Assembly (NCBI RefSeq): GCF_021890735.1
Contig: NZ_JAKKUR010000015.1
Location: forward strand, 1 to 35,040
Source: Thermanaeromonas sp.
Lineage (GTDB): Bacteria; Bacillota; DSM-521; Neomoorellales; Neomoorellaceae
Length of the DNA: 35,040 nt
Direction of reading: 5' to 3'
Below are positions 13,598 to 21,938 of the stretch, in pieces. Below the pieces are notes generated by a model. It was not told the DNA's origin. It was given only the letters and a program-made list of their open reading frames with translations, and searched no databases. Position 1 is the first letter of the stretch. Every line of letters starts with the position of its first letter. The position numbers were made by a program, and so were the translations under genes.

Positions 13598-15538
13598 TCA
13601 TACCCATTCTAAAGTTACCCGGTCACCTTCCTTTAACGGCGTGGTAAATTCTGCAGGTTGACCGTTCACCTCCATCCTCAAAGTCTTTTTCCCTTGTGGT
13701 GGAGTAGTCCCTATCTCGAGGTAAGTAAATAAATCCGCAAAAATCACCTGGCTCGTTTTCACCATTAATTCGATTTCCTTGCCGTTTAAAGTGATTTTGA
13801 TTTTACGGGTTCCGGCCTTCGCACCCGTATCGAGAACATCGCCATCTTTAACCAAAGCCTCCGGCCGTACCCTCTCGCCATTTAAAAAAACAGGCTCGTT
13901 CCCGGGCTCCCCTAAATAGTTAAGAACATCCGCCACGGTCTCCAAGGGATTAAATTCAATCTTGGACCGGTCGTATACTTCAGCCTCCCGGGATACAGCG
14001 CACCCGTTTAAGAGAATTAAGGGTTCCAAGGTTATTTTTCTCCCGTTGTAGATTATGGTTTTATTCTTTAAGGGCGGGACCAGATCTCCTACCACAACCC
14101 GGGCATCTTCTCCTTTCTCCCCCGGGATAAACTCTATCTTATCGCCTCCTTGAACGAAGACATCCAGGGAGGCGGGCTCCCCATTTACCAAAATCTTTCC
14201 GGGTCTCCCCGGTTTGCCTTTTACGAAATGCAGCCGGCCGTTTATCTCCACCCCTATGCCCCGTCCCGGCCGGCCGTAAAGGTCCCGTACCGGAAGTCCG
14301 GCGGCCAGCAAAGCCTGGGCCACGGTCAGCTTGCGGGAAGCAAGAGCTTGCACGGGCCGCCCATTAACCTCAATTTGAGACAAAATTAAACCTTCTTGGC
14401 GCAGGGCTGTCACGGCTATCCCTAAAGGCGTGACAGCTTGGGGTCCGGCGAAACTGGGCGCACCCACGATATCCGGCAAGGCCTCCCGGCCCCGCACTGC
14501 CACCCTGTCTTCGGGGAGTTCCAAGCAGCGCGCCAGGCTAGGAGCAAGGCCGGGGGTTAAGCTCCCGCCTCCGATAAGAAGTACAGCCTGAGGTGGACGG
14601 CCGTTGAGAAGTAAAATTTGTTCTGCCACTTGACGAGCCAGCTCTCTAACGGCAGGCTGGAGTAGCTCTATAAGCTCTTCCGCAGGAAAAGCCCTCTTTT
14701 GGCCCACGATGTCCGCAAAAGAGATGGTCCCGCCTCTGTGAATCGCTCTTTTAACCTTTTCTGCTGTAGTGAAGTCGAGTAATAGTTCTCTGGCTAAATG
14801 TTCAGTTACCTCATCCCCTGCTTGAGGCACCATGGCGTACCCCACAATGCTTCCTTCGCGGGTTAACGCTATATCCGAAGTGCCCGCACCGATATCCACT
14901 AACGCCACATTCAAGCCGCGCATGGCCGGAGGCACGGCTACAGCCGCAGCAGCGATGGGCTCTAAAGTGAGGGAGCCTATCTCTAGCCCTGCCCACCGGA
15001 GGGCCGAAACCAGGGAATCCACCACCACCCGGGGTAGAAAAGTAGCAACGATTTCCACCCCCATAGTGTATCCCCGCTGGCCCACCAAATAACCGATACT
15101 GGAACCATCCAGCGTGTACTTCACTACACTGTAGCCTACACAATGATACTCTCCCGGTTTATCCCGGCCGGCAAGCACCGTATTCTCCGCTTCTTGTATA
15201 GCATCCGCCTCCAGGGCCAGGACTTCTTCCCTATCTATCTCCTTAGAGGGGGAGATCTCCTTTTCTGCGGCCGCCTTTTGAGTTTTTAAAGCCCTCCCTG
15301 CTGCAGCTACAGCTACTTTAGTAAGGGTGGTACGGGCTTTGCGTTCCAGCTTTTCCTTTACCTCCCGGATTATGTCGGCCACTTGCGGTATGTTATGGAT
15401 CTGGCCGTCCAGCATGGCCCGCTCCCTATGTTCCCGTACAACAGCCGCCTTAACCCGGAACTTTGACCCCTCTTTACTCACAATTACACCTGCAACTTTC
15501 CTCGTACCCACATCCAGCGCAAAGATCTCTTCCCCCAC
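13598..15538 (-). CDS. FtsA-like actin-fold ATPase with long C-terminal [VILY]NG-turn tail
   Basis: The first 388 or so of 646 residues form an FtsA/PilM-type actin-like ATPase: phosphate-1 EEIFALDVGTRKVAGV, phosphate-2 ALVDIGAGTSDIAL (about 212-225) and the adenosine motif LLIGGGSLTPG (about 320). Residues 389-646 are unlike cell-division FtsA. They hold eight turn motifs of the VNG/ING/YNG/LNG type (near 391, 432, 451, 497, 510, 552, 584, 624), several followed by GDxVxxxP-like ends as in beta-grasp or SLBB domains. GTG 15538 is chosen since it has a GGGGGG-type site seven bases upstream; the frame stays open to TTG 15604, which lies in a terminator tail. There is no FtsA C-terminal amphipathic anchor and no ftsZ neighbour, so a role in division is not implied. 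Confidence 0.75.
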   Translation of the reverse strand: MGEEIFALDVGTRKVAGVIVSKEGSKFRVKAAVVREHRERAMLDGQIHNIPQVADIIREVKEKLERKARTTLTKVAVAAAGRALKTQKAAAEKEISPSKEIDREEVLALEADAIQEAENTVLAGRDKPGEYHCVGYSVVKYTLDGSSIGYLVGQRGYTMGVEIVATFLPRVVVDSLVSALRWAGLEIGSLTLEPIAAAAVAVPPAMRGLNVALVDIGAGTSDIALTREGSIVGYAMVPQAGDEVTEHLARELLLDFTTAEKVKRAIHRGGTISFADIVGQKRAFPAEELIELLQPAVRELARQVAEQILLLNGRPPQAVLLIGGGSLTPGLAPSLARCLELPEDRVAVRGREALPDIVGAPSFAGPQAVTPLGIAVTALRQEGLILSQIEVNGRPVQALASRKLTVAQALLAAGLPVRDLYGRPGRGIGVEINGRLHFVKGKPGRPGKILVNGEPASLDVFVQGGDKIEFIPGEKGEDARVVVGDLVPPLKNKTIIYNGRKITLEPLILLNGCAVSREAEVYDRSKIEFNPLETVADVLNYLGEPGNEPVFLNGERVRPEALVKDGDVLDTGAKAGTRKIKITLNGKEIELMVKTSQVIFADLFTYLEIGTTPPQGKKTLRMEVNGQPAEFTTPLKEGDRVTLEWV

Positions 15539-15610
15539 ATCAACACCCCCCAAAAAGCGCCATCTTTTTGGAATTCTCCCCGGGATAAAAAAATCCTTCC
15601 CCAAAAATTT

Positions 15611-15638
15611 TAAGCCCCTCCCTTGGGGAGAGGGGCTT
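15611..15638 (-). terminator. Hairpin terminator after the 63-residue gene
   Basis: AAGCCCCTC pairs with GAGGGGCTT around nine bases, followed on the minus strand by AAAATTTTT. It separates the small-gene pair from the FtsA-like gene and argues against the upstream TTG start of the latter. Confidence 0.55.
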
Positions 15639-15652
15639 CCCGGTTCGAAACC

Positions 15653-15844
15653 TTAAGGGTCCATATAAGTGTGTTTGCGGAGAAGCTCGCGGAGCTCTTC
15701 CCCGTCTTTCTTTTCATTATCTATCATGGCCTGTATAAGGCTGCGCATTCCCTCGCGATGTTCCGCTGCAGCTATCCTGGACCATAGGGCTAGTTCCTCT
15801 TCATCAAGCTCTAAAACCTTGCGTACGTTATCCGTCCAGTGCAT
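15653..15844 (-). CDS. Small uncharacterised protein, 63 residues
   Basis: ATG at 15844 (MHWTDNVRKVLELDEEEL) is preceded by a GGAGGGA ribosome-binding site; six further in-frame codons upstream lack one. The product is acidic, helical and contains EHREGMRSLIQAMIDNEKKD, ending KHTYMDP. No signal peptide or membrane segment. It lies 89 bases downstream of another small gene on the same strand, and both have WxH-rich helical pieces, suggesting joint function. No family recognised. Confidence 0.6.
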   Translation of the reverse strand: MHWTDNVRKVLELDEEELALWSRIAAAEHREGMRSLIQAMIDNEKKDGEELRELLRKHTYMDP

Positions 15845-15933
15845 AAAATCCCTCCTTCCCAAACTTGCCTTACGGTTGGGTAACTTCGTCGATTTCCGGC
15901 GCTCTTTACTCTTTTAGAATCTCGCCCTTGATC

Positions 15934-16266
15934 CTACTTTTCCTTTGTTTCCTTTGTATCCTTTGTCTCCTCTGTATCCTTGGATTTCTCCTTCACGGTA
16001 AACGGGTCGCCATAGGGCGGATCATAGGGAGGAGGACCGTAAGGCGGATGATAAGGGGGTGGATAGTGCGGTGGCATATGATCCATACGAGCTAAATAAT
16101 GGTTCCAGAACATAGCTTCGTGTACCTCGTTGCAGATATGTTTAAGAAGTACATGCCGTACACCGGGAGAGTCGGTCATACCGGCAGCTTCCGCGAGCAA
16201 TTTTATCTCTTCTAGATCGATGTCAAGAGCCCTTCGTACCTCATGATGGTGCAAACCGCCGTTCAC
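15934..16266 (-). CDS. His-rich helical protein with Pro-Pro-Tyr and acidic/Lys repeat tail
   Basis: About 110 residues from GTG 16266 (NGGLHHHEVRRALDIDLEEI), chosen for an AGGAGGGAGG site nine bases upstream. The N-terminal 65 residues are helical and His-rich, with HEAMFWNHYLARMDHM. Then follow repeated PPY units (four in a row, residues about 66-90) and a low-complexity end built from KDTEETKDTKETKEK, encoded by imperfect repeats at about 15940-15980. PPY-rich tails are common in spore-coat and surface-adhering proteins of Firmicutes, but there is no direct evidence here. Function unknown. Confidence 0.6.
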   Translation of the reverse strand: MNGGLHHHEVRRALDIDLEEIKLLAEAAGMTDSPGVRHVLLKHICNEVHEAMFWNHYLARMDHMPPHYPPPYHPPYGPPPYDPPYGDPFTVKEKSKDTEETKDTKETKEK

Positions 16267-16373
16267 CCATGCCTCCCTCCTCAAAACAAAGTAGTTTTAT
16301 AATCATCCGTCAATACAGCTTATGCCAAAATTTGCTATGAGGTGAACAGCGGCGGGCACCAAAAATTATAGGC

Positions 16374-17669
16374 CTACACTGCAGCTTTAAAAGCCCGGGA
16401 TGCGGCAGTGATGGTCCTCTCTATATCTTCGTCGGTGTGGGCCAGAGATACAAAGGCTGCCTCGAACTGGGAGGGCGGAAGATAAATACCCTGTTCGAGC
16501 ATGGAGCGGAAGTACCTGGCAAAGCGTTCCACATTCGAGGTTAGGGCTGTTTCGTAATCTACAACTTCGTTGGAAGTAAAGAATACGGTAAACATGGAGC
16601 CTTTCCGGTTGATGGTTACCTCTAGACCGGCTTCGCCGGCTTTTTCTCTTAATCCCCTCTCCAAAAGGGCTCCTTTCTCCTCCAAAGCCTCGTATACACC
16701 CGCGCGCTGTAAGATCTTTAAAGTAGCGAGCCCTGCTGTCACGGCTAAAGGATTGCCCGATAGAGTGCCCGCTTGATAAACAGGCCCGGAGGGGGCCACC
16801 TGTTCCATTATATCTCTTCTTCCTCCGTAAGCTCCTACCGGAAGCCCGCCGCCTATAATCTTACCCAGACAAGTAAGATCAGGCTTCACCTTATAAATTT
16901 CCTGAGCTCCCCCGTAGGCCACCCGGAATCCGGTCATGACCTCATCAAAAATGAGAAGGGAGCCGTATTTACGGGTAATATCCCTTAGCCCTTCCAGGAA
17001 ACCCGGGCGAGGAGGTACACAGCCCATATTTCCCGCTACGGGTTCTACTATTACAGCCGCAATCTCCTCACCTACCTGTTGAAAAACCTTTTCTACGCTC
17101 TCTAGATCGTTATACCTGGCCACTAAAGAATTACTGGCCGTACCCACAGGTACCCCGGGACTGGTAGGGACGCCAAAGGTAAGGGCCCCTGACCCTGCCT
17201 GGATTAAAAAATAATCGGCGTGGCCATGATAACATCCAGCGAATTTGACAATCTTTTCTCTTTTAGTAAAGGCTCTGGCTACTCTTATGGCGCTCATGGT
17301 GGCTTCCGTACCGGAGTTTACCAAGCGCACCATCTCTATGGAAGGTACCGCCTGAGTGATCATCTTGGCCAGTTCATTTTCCAGCTCTGTGGGCGCACCG
17401 AAACTGGTACCCATCTCCTTTAAAGTTTTTTCCAGGGCCTCCACCACTTCCGGATGGCGGTGCCCCAAGATCAAGGGACCCCAGGAGCCCACATAATCTA
17501 TGTATTCGTGCCCGTCGATATCGTAGATACGTGCACCCTCTCCTTTCGCTATAAAAGGTGGGGTCATACCTACAGCCCGGAAGGCGCGTACGGGACTGTT
17601 CACCCCTCCCGGCATGAGCTTCACTGCTTCTGCATACGCCTGGACAGAACGCGGCCACTGCCTGGCCAA
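16374..17669 (-). CDS. hemL: Glutamate-1-semialdehyde 2,1-aminomutase
   Basis: PLP enzyme converting glutamate-1-semialdehyde to 5-aminolevulinate, the step after HemA. The 431 residues have the full family pattern: [11 protein letters not shown] (20-30), [12 protein letters not shown] (118-129), GCYHGHAD (145-152), FDEVMTGFR (241-249) and the PLP lysine K270 in CLGKIIGGG. The start is TTG 17669 behind a GGGGGAAG site, 21 bases after ahbB. It is the last gene of the heme cluster; no clear terminator is seen in 16267-16373. Confidence 0.95.
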   Translation of the reverse strand: MARQWPRSVQAYAEAVKLMPGGVNSPVRAFRAVGMTPPFIAKGEGARIYDIDGHEYIDYVGSWGPLILGHRHPEVVEALEKTLKEMGTSFGAPTELENELAKMITQAVPSIEMVRLVNSGTEATMSAIRVARAFTKREKIVKFAGCYHGHADYFLIQAGSGALTFGVPTSPGVPVGTASNSLVARYNDLESVEKVFQQVGEEIAAVIVEPVAGNMGCVPPRPGFLEGLRDITRKYGSLLIFDEVMTGFRVAYGGAQEIYKVKPDLTCLGKIIGGGLPVGAYGGRRDIMEQVAPSGPVYQAGTLSGNPLAVTAGLATLKILQRAGVYEALEEKGALLERGLREKAGEAGLEVTINRKGSMFTVFFTSNEVVDYETALTSNVERFARYFRSMLEQGIYLPPSQFEAAFVSLAHTDEDIERTITAASRAFKAAV

Positions 17670-17690
17670 GGCTTCTTCCCCCTTTTCCCG

Positions 17691-18173
17691 CTATTTTTCG
17701 GTAAAATAACGCATACTTTCTTTTTTCAACTCCGCGGTGCTGAAGATAACCCGGTACTCATAATGTCCGATGGACCGGGCAAGCTTACGAGCTAAATCTT
17801 CACACTCTTCACGTGTCCGCCCGTGGATCATGGCAAAGAGGTTATAGGGCCACCCCGGCCTAGTTTTGCGCTGGTAACAATGGGTCACCTCCTTAAAAGA
17901 GGCCAGCTTGCTACCCGCAGCTTCTACCTCCTCCTCCGGTACCCGCCAAACTACCATAGCATTAGCGGTAATCCCGGCCTGCCAGTGGCGTATAGCCGCT
18001 CCAAACCTCCGGATAAGCCCTTCTTGTTGAAAGGCTTTAAGATAGGCCAGGACCTCCTCCTCATTAAGGCCCAAAATTTCCGCAGCTTTTTGAAAAGGGC
18101 GGGGTTCTAAAGGCAGGTCTCCCTGAAAGAAACGCACGATATTCTTTTCTGTTTCAGATAACTTCCGCACCAC
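17691..18173 (-). CDS. ahbB: Siroheme decarboxylase subunit AhbB (NirD/L-type, Lrp/AsnC fold)
   Basis: With AhbA, removes the acetate carboxyls at C12 and C18 of siroheme to give 12,18-didecarboxysiroheme. About 160 residues: an Lrp-like helix-turn-helix (EKNIVRFFQ to QEGLIRRFGAAIRHWQAG) followed by an alpha-beta half with THCYQRKTRPGWPYNLFAMIHG. The frame is open back to TTG 18197, but GTG 18173 gives a more typical N-terminus and a short 20-base overlap with ahbA. In these proteins the HTH no longer works in regulation (family knowledge). Confidence 0.85.
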   Translation of the reverse strand: MVRKLSETEKNIVRFFQGDLPLEPRPFQKAAEILGLNEEEVLAYLKAFQQEGLIRRFGAAIRHWQAGITANAMVVWRVPEEEVEAAGSKLASFKEVTHCYQRKTRPGWPYNLFAMIHGRTREECEDLARKLARSIGHYEYRVIFSTAELKKESMRYFTEK

Positions 18174-18633
18174 CGTCTTCCCCGTCCTTAAAATCAAAGT
18201 TTACCCGTATCTTAAAGGGGCGTTCTGCAGGCAGTTCTAAAAGCTCGGTCAACCCTGTGCGCGCTTTGATCTCTTCCAGCACTCTATCCAGGTGTTTCCG
18301 GCTGGGCCCGATCAAAGTAAACCACATATTATATTCATCTTCCCGCAAGTAGTTATGGGTTATACCCGGAAACGAATTTACAATTTCCGACACTTCTTCT
18401 AGCCGTTCAGGAGGGACTTTAAGCGCACATAAAGTACTTACATAGCCGAGCTTCCTTAGATCGAAAACTGCTCCGATACGCCTGATTATCCCTTTCCTCT
18501 TAAGTTCCCGGAGCCTTGCGATCACTTCGGATTCGCTTACACCCAGGCGCTGGGCCAGCTCTAAGTAAGGCCTGGGCGTCAGGGGAAATTCTTCTTGCAC
18601 AAGATTAAGCAGCCGGCGATCCAAGGCGTCCAA
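18154..18633 (-). CDS. ahbA: Siroheme decarboxylase subunit AhbA (NirD/L-type, Lrp/AsnC fold)
   Basis: Partner of AhbB. The 159 residues begin MDALDRRLLNLVQEEFPLTP and contain the Lrp-like HTH with SESEVIARLRELKRKGIIRR (about 33-52), then VSTLCALKVPPERLEEV and THNYLREDEYNMWFTLIG, the conserved core of heme d1/alternative heme decarboxylases. It overlaps ahbB and lies 61 bases after nirJ2. Together the pair supplies the step missing from the classical heme route. Confidence 0.88.
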   Translation of the reverse strand: MDALDRRLLNLVQEEFPLTPRPYLELAQRLGVSESEVIARLRELKRKGIIRRIGAVFDLRKLGYVSTLCALKVPPERLEEVSEIVNSFPGITHNYLREDEYNMWFTLIGPSRKHLDRVLEEIKARTGLTELLELPAERPFKIRVNFDFKDGEDGGAEVI

Positions 18634-18694
18634 TTTTCCTTTCCTCCCATGGTATAGGGCATAAACCGGAAACTGAGTTGCCTGGTATACTTCT

Positions 18695-19708
18695 TTATAT
18701 TTCTTTGCCTGGACTATAGCTTTCTTTACCTAAGCTATAGCGGCACCACGGATCTTCTGCCATGTAATCCCCTGAGAACGAGTACGCTCTGGCCCTGCAG
18801 CCACCGCAGATGGTACGAAAACGGCAGCGGCCGCAAACACCCGTATAATTTTGGCTGCGTAAGACTGCAAAAACTTCGCTTTCACGCCAGAGGCGATCGA
18901 AGGGTACCTCCCGCACATTACCCGCCTTAAGGTTGAGGTATGCACAAGGCTGAACATCTCCCCGCGGTCCCACAAGGCAGTAGGCTATACCTGCCAGGCA
19001 ACCCCGGCTGTAGGGCAGCTTTAGACCCATCTCCTGAGCCAAACGTATGAATTGAGGGGCGCAGGTAGGCTTAAGCTCAATGGGCACTTCCTGCTGCTTC
19101 GCTAATATACTTCGGATAGTCTCTTCGTACTGTGCTGCCCGGAAGGCGTCTTCCTCTAAGTTAGCCGCCCTCCCCGTAGGAACAAGGAAGAAAAAATGGT
19201 GCGCCCTGGCTCCCAGGCTTAAGGCAAGGTCGGTGATTTTAGTTAATTCCTCCCTGTTCCAGTCGAAAACCGTAGTGTGTACTTGAAAAGGCAGCCCTGC
19301 GCTGCGGCAAGCTTCCATTCCCGCCACGGCCTTCTCCCAGGCACCTTCCCTCCGGCGGAGGCGGTCATGCTTAGTGGGGTCGCAGCTATCCAAAGAGATG
19401 CCTACTGCCGCAGCCCCGGCTCTTTTTAGTTCACGGGCCAGTTCCGGCGTAAGTAGCGTACCGTTGCTGCCCAACACGGCGCGCAATCCCTGGCTTGAAG
19501 CGTAAGCCACAAGCTCAAGAAGGTCTGGGCGCATTAACGGCTCGCCGCCGCTAAAGATAAAAAGGCGAAAGCCGGCCCGTGCGGCTCCGTTTATGAGTTC
19601 CTTGGCTTCAGCATAGGAAAGCTCTTCTTCTAGCTTAGCGCCGGAATCCCTGTAGCAGTGGTCGCAGTATAAGTTACACTGATTGGTAGTATTCCAGGAA
19701 ATGAGCAT
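18695..19708 (-). CDS. nirJ2: Radical SAM/SPASM heme-pathway protein NirJ2 (AhbD-like)
   Basis: Radical SAM enzyme of the alternative heme pathway, probably converting the two propionates of Fe-coproporphyrin III to vinyls (AhbD step). The 337 residues start MLISWNTTNQ; C11, C15, C18 form the CxxxCxxC that binds the SAM [4Fe-4S] cluster, followed by IFSGGEPLMRPDL. The C-terminal SPASM-like part has further cysteines: GDVQPCAYLNL and CGRCRFRTICGGCRA. Three bases separate it from hemB. NirJ2 rather than NirJ1 by its short N-terminus; exact reaction inferred. Confidence 0.85.
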   Translation of the reverse strand: MLISWNTTNQCNLYCDHCYRDSGAKLEEELSYAEAKELINGAARAGFRLFIFSGGEPLMRPDLLELVAYASSQGLRAVLGSNGTLLTPELARELKRAGAAAVGISLDSCDPTKHDRLRRREGAWEKAVAGMEACRSAGLPFQVHTTVFDWNREELTKITDLALSLGARAHHFFFLVPTGRAANLEEDAFRAAQYEETIRSILAKQQEVPIELKPTCAPQFIRLAQEMGLKLPYSRGCLAGIAYCLVGPRGDVQPCAYLNLKAGNVREVPFDRLWRESEVFAVLRSQNYTGVCGRCRFRTICGGCRARAYSFSGDYMAEDPWCRYSLGKESYSPGKEI

Positions 19709-19711
19709 CCT

Positions 19712-20689
19712 TCACAACCACCTGGCGACATCTTTGGCAAAGTAAGTTATAATGAGATCCGCACCCGCACGTTTAATAGCCGTCAGCACTTCCAGCACCA
19801 CCGGGCGCTCATCGAGCCACCCCTTTTCGGCTGCCGCCTTTATCATAGCATACTCGCCGCTCACATTGTAGGCCGCTACGGGACAATTAAACTTCTCTTT
19901 AACCATACGTATAACGTCCAGGTAGGCCAGGGCCGGTTTTACCATAACGATATCGGCTCCTTCTTCCAAGTCCTGGGCCACTTCCCGCAGGGCCTCGCGG
20001 CCGTTGGCCGGATCCATCTGGTAGCTCCGCCTATCTCCGAATTGGGGAGCAGAAGCTGCTGCTTCCCGGAAAGGACCGTAAAAAGAAGAAGCATATTTAG
20101 CCGCATAGGAAAGGATGGGCACATAGGTGAATCCGTGGGCGTCGAGCTTCTTCCTTATAGCCCCTACTCTACCGTCCATCATGTCCGAAGGAGCCACCAT
20201 GTCCGCCCCGGCTTCCACATGGGAAAGGGCGGTCCGGGCCAAAAGCTCCAAGGTGGGGTCGTTAAGGATTACTCCGTCGTCCACCACCCCGCAGTGGCCG
20301 TGGCTGGTATACTCGCACAGGCACACATCGGTGATGACCAAAAGACTCGGAAATTCCTTCTTTATGGCCCGGATGGCCTGCTGGACCACTCCGTCAGGGG
20401 CGTAAGCCGGGGAACCCATTTCGTCCTTCTCACCCGGATCTGGGATGCCGAAAAGCAGTACGGCCGGTATCCCCAGCTTTACTACTTCCTCGGCCTCCCT
20501 AACCAGATTGTCCACCGAGACCTGGTAGACCCCGGGCATGGAAGCCACGGGGTTTCTTACTCCCTTCCCTGCTGTTACAAAAAGGGGGTATATCAAATCT
20601 TTCACTGATAGCTCCGTCTCCCGGACCATCTCCCTTAAGACCGGGTTCTGCCGCAACCTGCGCGGCCTTATGACGGGGAAGCCTGCCAC
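19712..20689 (-). CDS. hemB: Porphobilinogen synthase (delta-aminolevulinate dehydratase)
   Basis: Condenses two 5-aminolevulinate molecules to porphobilinogen. The 325 residues have the two active-site lysines, K198 ([15 protein letters not shown]) and the Schiff-base K251 ([11 protein letters not shown]), and the zinc-site cysteines C123, C125 and C133 in [14 protein letters not shown], so it is a zinc-dependent form. Embedded between nirJ1 (53 bases) and nirJ2 (3 bases), so translation with nirJ2 is likely coupled. Confidence 0.95.
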   Translation of the reverse strand: MAGFPVIRPRRLRQNPVLREMVRETELSVKDLIYPLFVTAGKGVRNPVASMPGVYQVSVDNLVREAEEVVKLGIPAVLLFGIPDPGEKDEMGSPAYAPDGVVQQAIRAIKKEFPSLLVITDVCLCEYTSHGHCGVVDDGVILNDPTLELLARTALSHVEAGADMVAPSDMMDGRVGAIRKKLDAHGFTYVPILSYAAKYASSFYGPFREAAASAPQFGDRRSYQMDPANGREALREVAQDLEEGADIVMVKPALAYLDVIRMVKEKFNCPVAAYNVSGEYAMIKAAAEKGWLDERPVVLEVLTAIKRAGADLIITYFAKDVARWL

Positions 20690-20742
20690 TTGCTCTCCCT
20701 CCTTTGCTAAATATCCATCCGGACATCCTTTACTTTTTTTAA

Positions 20743-21921
20743 TTAAACTCTTCCTTTAATCTCCTCTTCGGTCAAATAACAAGCGGGGTCGGACTCCCAA
20801 AAATCCCCTGTGGCCGCTTCCGCGCGAGCCCGGCAGTTACCGTTACAGATATCCAGCCAGAAACATTGCCGGCACCTACCCTTAAGGAGAGGCTTCCTAT
20901 CCCGCAATCCGGCCAAAAGGGGATGTTTGGCTTCCGACCAGATCCGGCTAAAAGGCTCTTCCCGGATGTGCCCTACCGTATGGTGCAGGGTAAATTGATC
21001 CGGATGCACCCCCCCTTCCCAGTCAATGGCACCGATGGCCATACCGCTCCGGTTTCCCCCGTTTAAACGCAGGAGCTCTAGGGCATAGGCGGCCCGTTCT
21101 GGGTCTTCCTTTTTAAGATGGAAATACAGGTAAGGTCCGTCAGCATGGTTATCCACGGTCAGCATCTCTATCTTTTTGCCCTTCCTGCGCCACCGGTACA
21201 CCCTTTCTATAAGAAGGTCCATTACTTCCCTCGTCTCCTCGTGGCTCAGGTCCCTTTCGGCCATACGGCTCCCCCGGCCAGTGTACACTAGATGATAAAA
21301 GCACACCCGCGGTATACCTTCTTCTTCGACCAAATATAAGATATCGGGTACCTGCGTAAGGGTGTCCTTGCTTAAGGTAAATCTCAACCCGACTTTTTGC
21401 CCGGCGTTAAGACAGTTATGGATCCCTTCCAGCGCCCTAAGGAAGGCGCCTTTTTCACCCCGGAAACTATCATGTGCGCTGTCTACTCCGTCCAGGCTTA
21501 CACCTACGTAGCTTACGCCCAATATCCTTAATTTCCGGGCGGTACTGGGATCGATTAAGGTGCCGTTGGTGGAAACAACCACCCTTATATTCCGGTTGAC
21601 TGCATATGCCATAAGATCAAAAATATCTTTCCTTAGGAGCGGCTCACCCCCGGAAAGGAGTAGGACCGGAACACGGAAAGAAGCCAGGTCATCCACCAGG
21701 GCTTTAGCTTCCGACGTGGTAAGCTCCCCGGGTGCGGGCTCCCCGGTGGCTTCCGCATAGCAATGGCGACATTTTAGATTACAAGCCTTTGTACAGTTCC
21801 AGACCACCACGGGCCCGCTGTCTTCCCGGGCTCCGGCCCGGGCAGTACGGCTTAAGGAATCATAGCGCAACGTGTCCCCGTAAAAGCTGTCTCCACAGAG
21901 AAGCTTGCTCAGACTGATCAA
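20743..21921 (-). CDS. nirJ1: Radical SAM/SPASM heme-pathway protein NirJ1 (AhbC-like)
   Basis: Probably removes the C2 and C7 acetate groups of didecarboxysiroheme to give Fe-coproporphyrin III (AhbC step). The 392 residues open with [20 protein letters not shown], the typical N-terminal extension of NirJ1; the radical SAM cysteines are C47, C51, C54 (CNLKCRHC); [13 protein letters not shown] follows. The SPASM-like end has [19 protein letters not shown]. It is 17 bases after cobA-hemD on the same strand. The division of labour between NirJ1 and NirJ2 is known from heliobacterial and Desulfovibrio work; assignment here is by similarity of layout. Confidence 0.85.
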   Translation of the reverse strand: MISLSKLLCGDSFYGDTLRYDSLSRTARAGAREDSGPVVVWNCTKACNLKCRHCYAEATGEPAPGELTTSEAKALVDDLASFRVPVLLLSGGEPLLRKDIFDLMAYAVNRNIRVVVSTNGTLIDPSTARKLRILGVSYVGVSLDGVDSAHDSFRGEKGAFLRALEGIHNCLNAGQKVGLRFTLSKDTLTQVPDILYLVEEEGIPRVCFYHLVYTGRGSRMAERDLSHEETREVMDLLIERVYRWRRKGKKIEMLTVDNHADGPYLYFHLKKEDPERAAYALELLRLNGGNRSGMAIGAIDWEGGVHPDQFTLHHTVGHIREEPFSRIWSEAKHPLLAGLRDRKPLLKGRCRQCFWLDICNGNCRARAEAATGDFWESDPACYLTEEEIKGRV

Positions 21922-21938
21922 GAGAATCCTTTACCCCC

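Noticed and set aside
14150-14400. Repeat or CRISPR-like pattern suggested by the recurring NG-coding segments of the FtsA-like gene
   Set aside because: The similarity is at protein level only; DNA units differ in length and sequence and there are no spacers.
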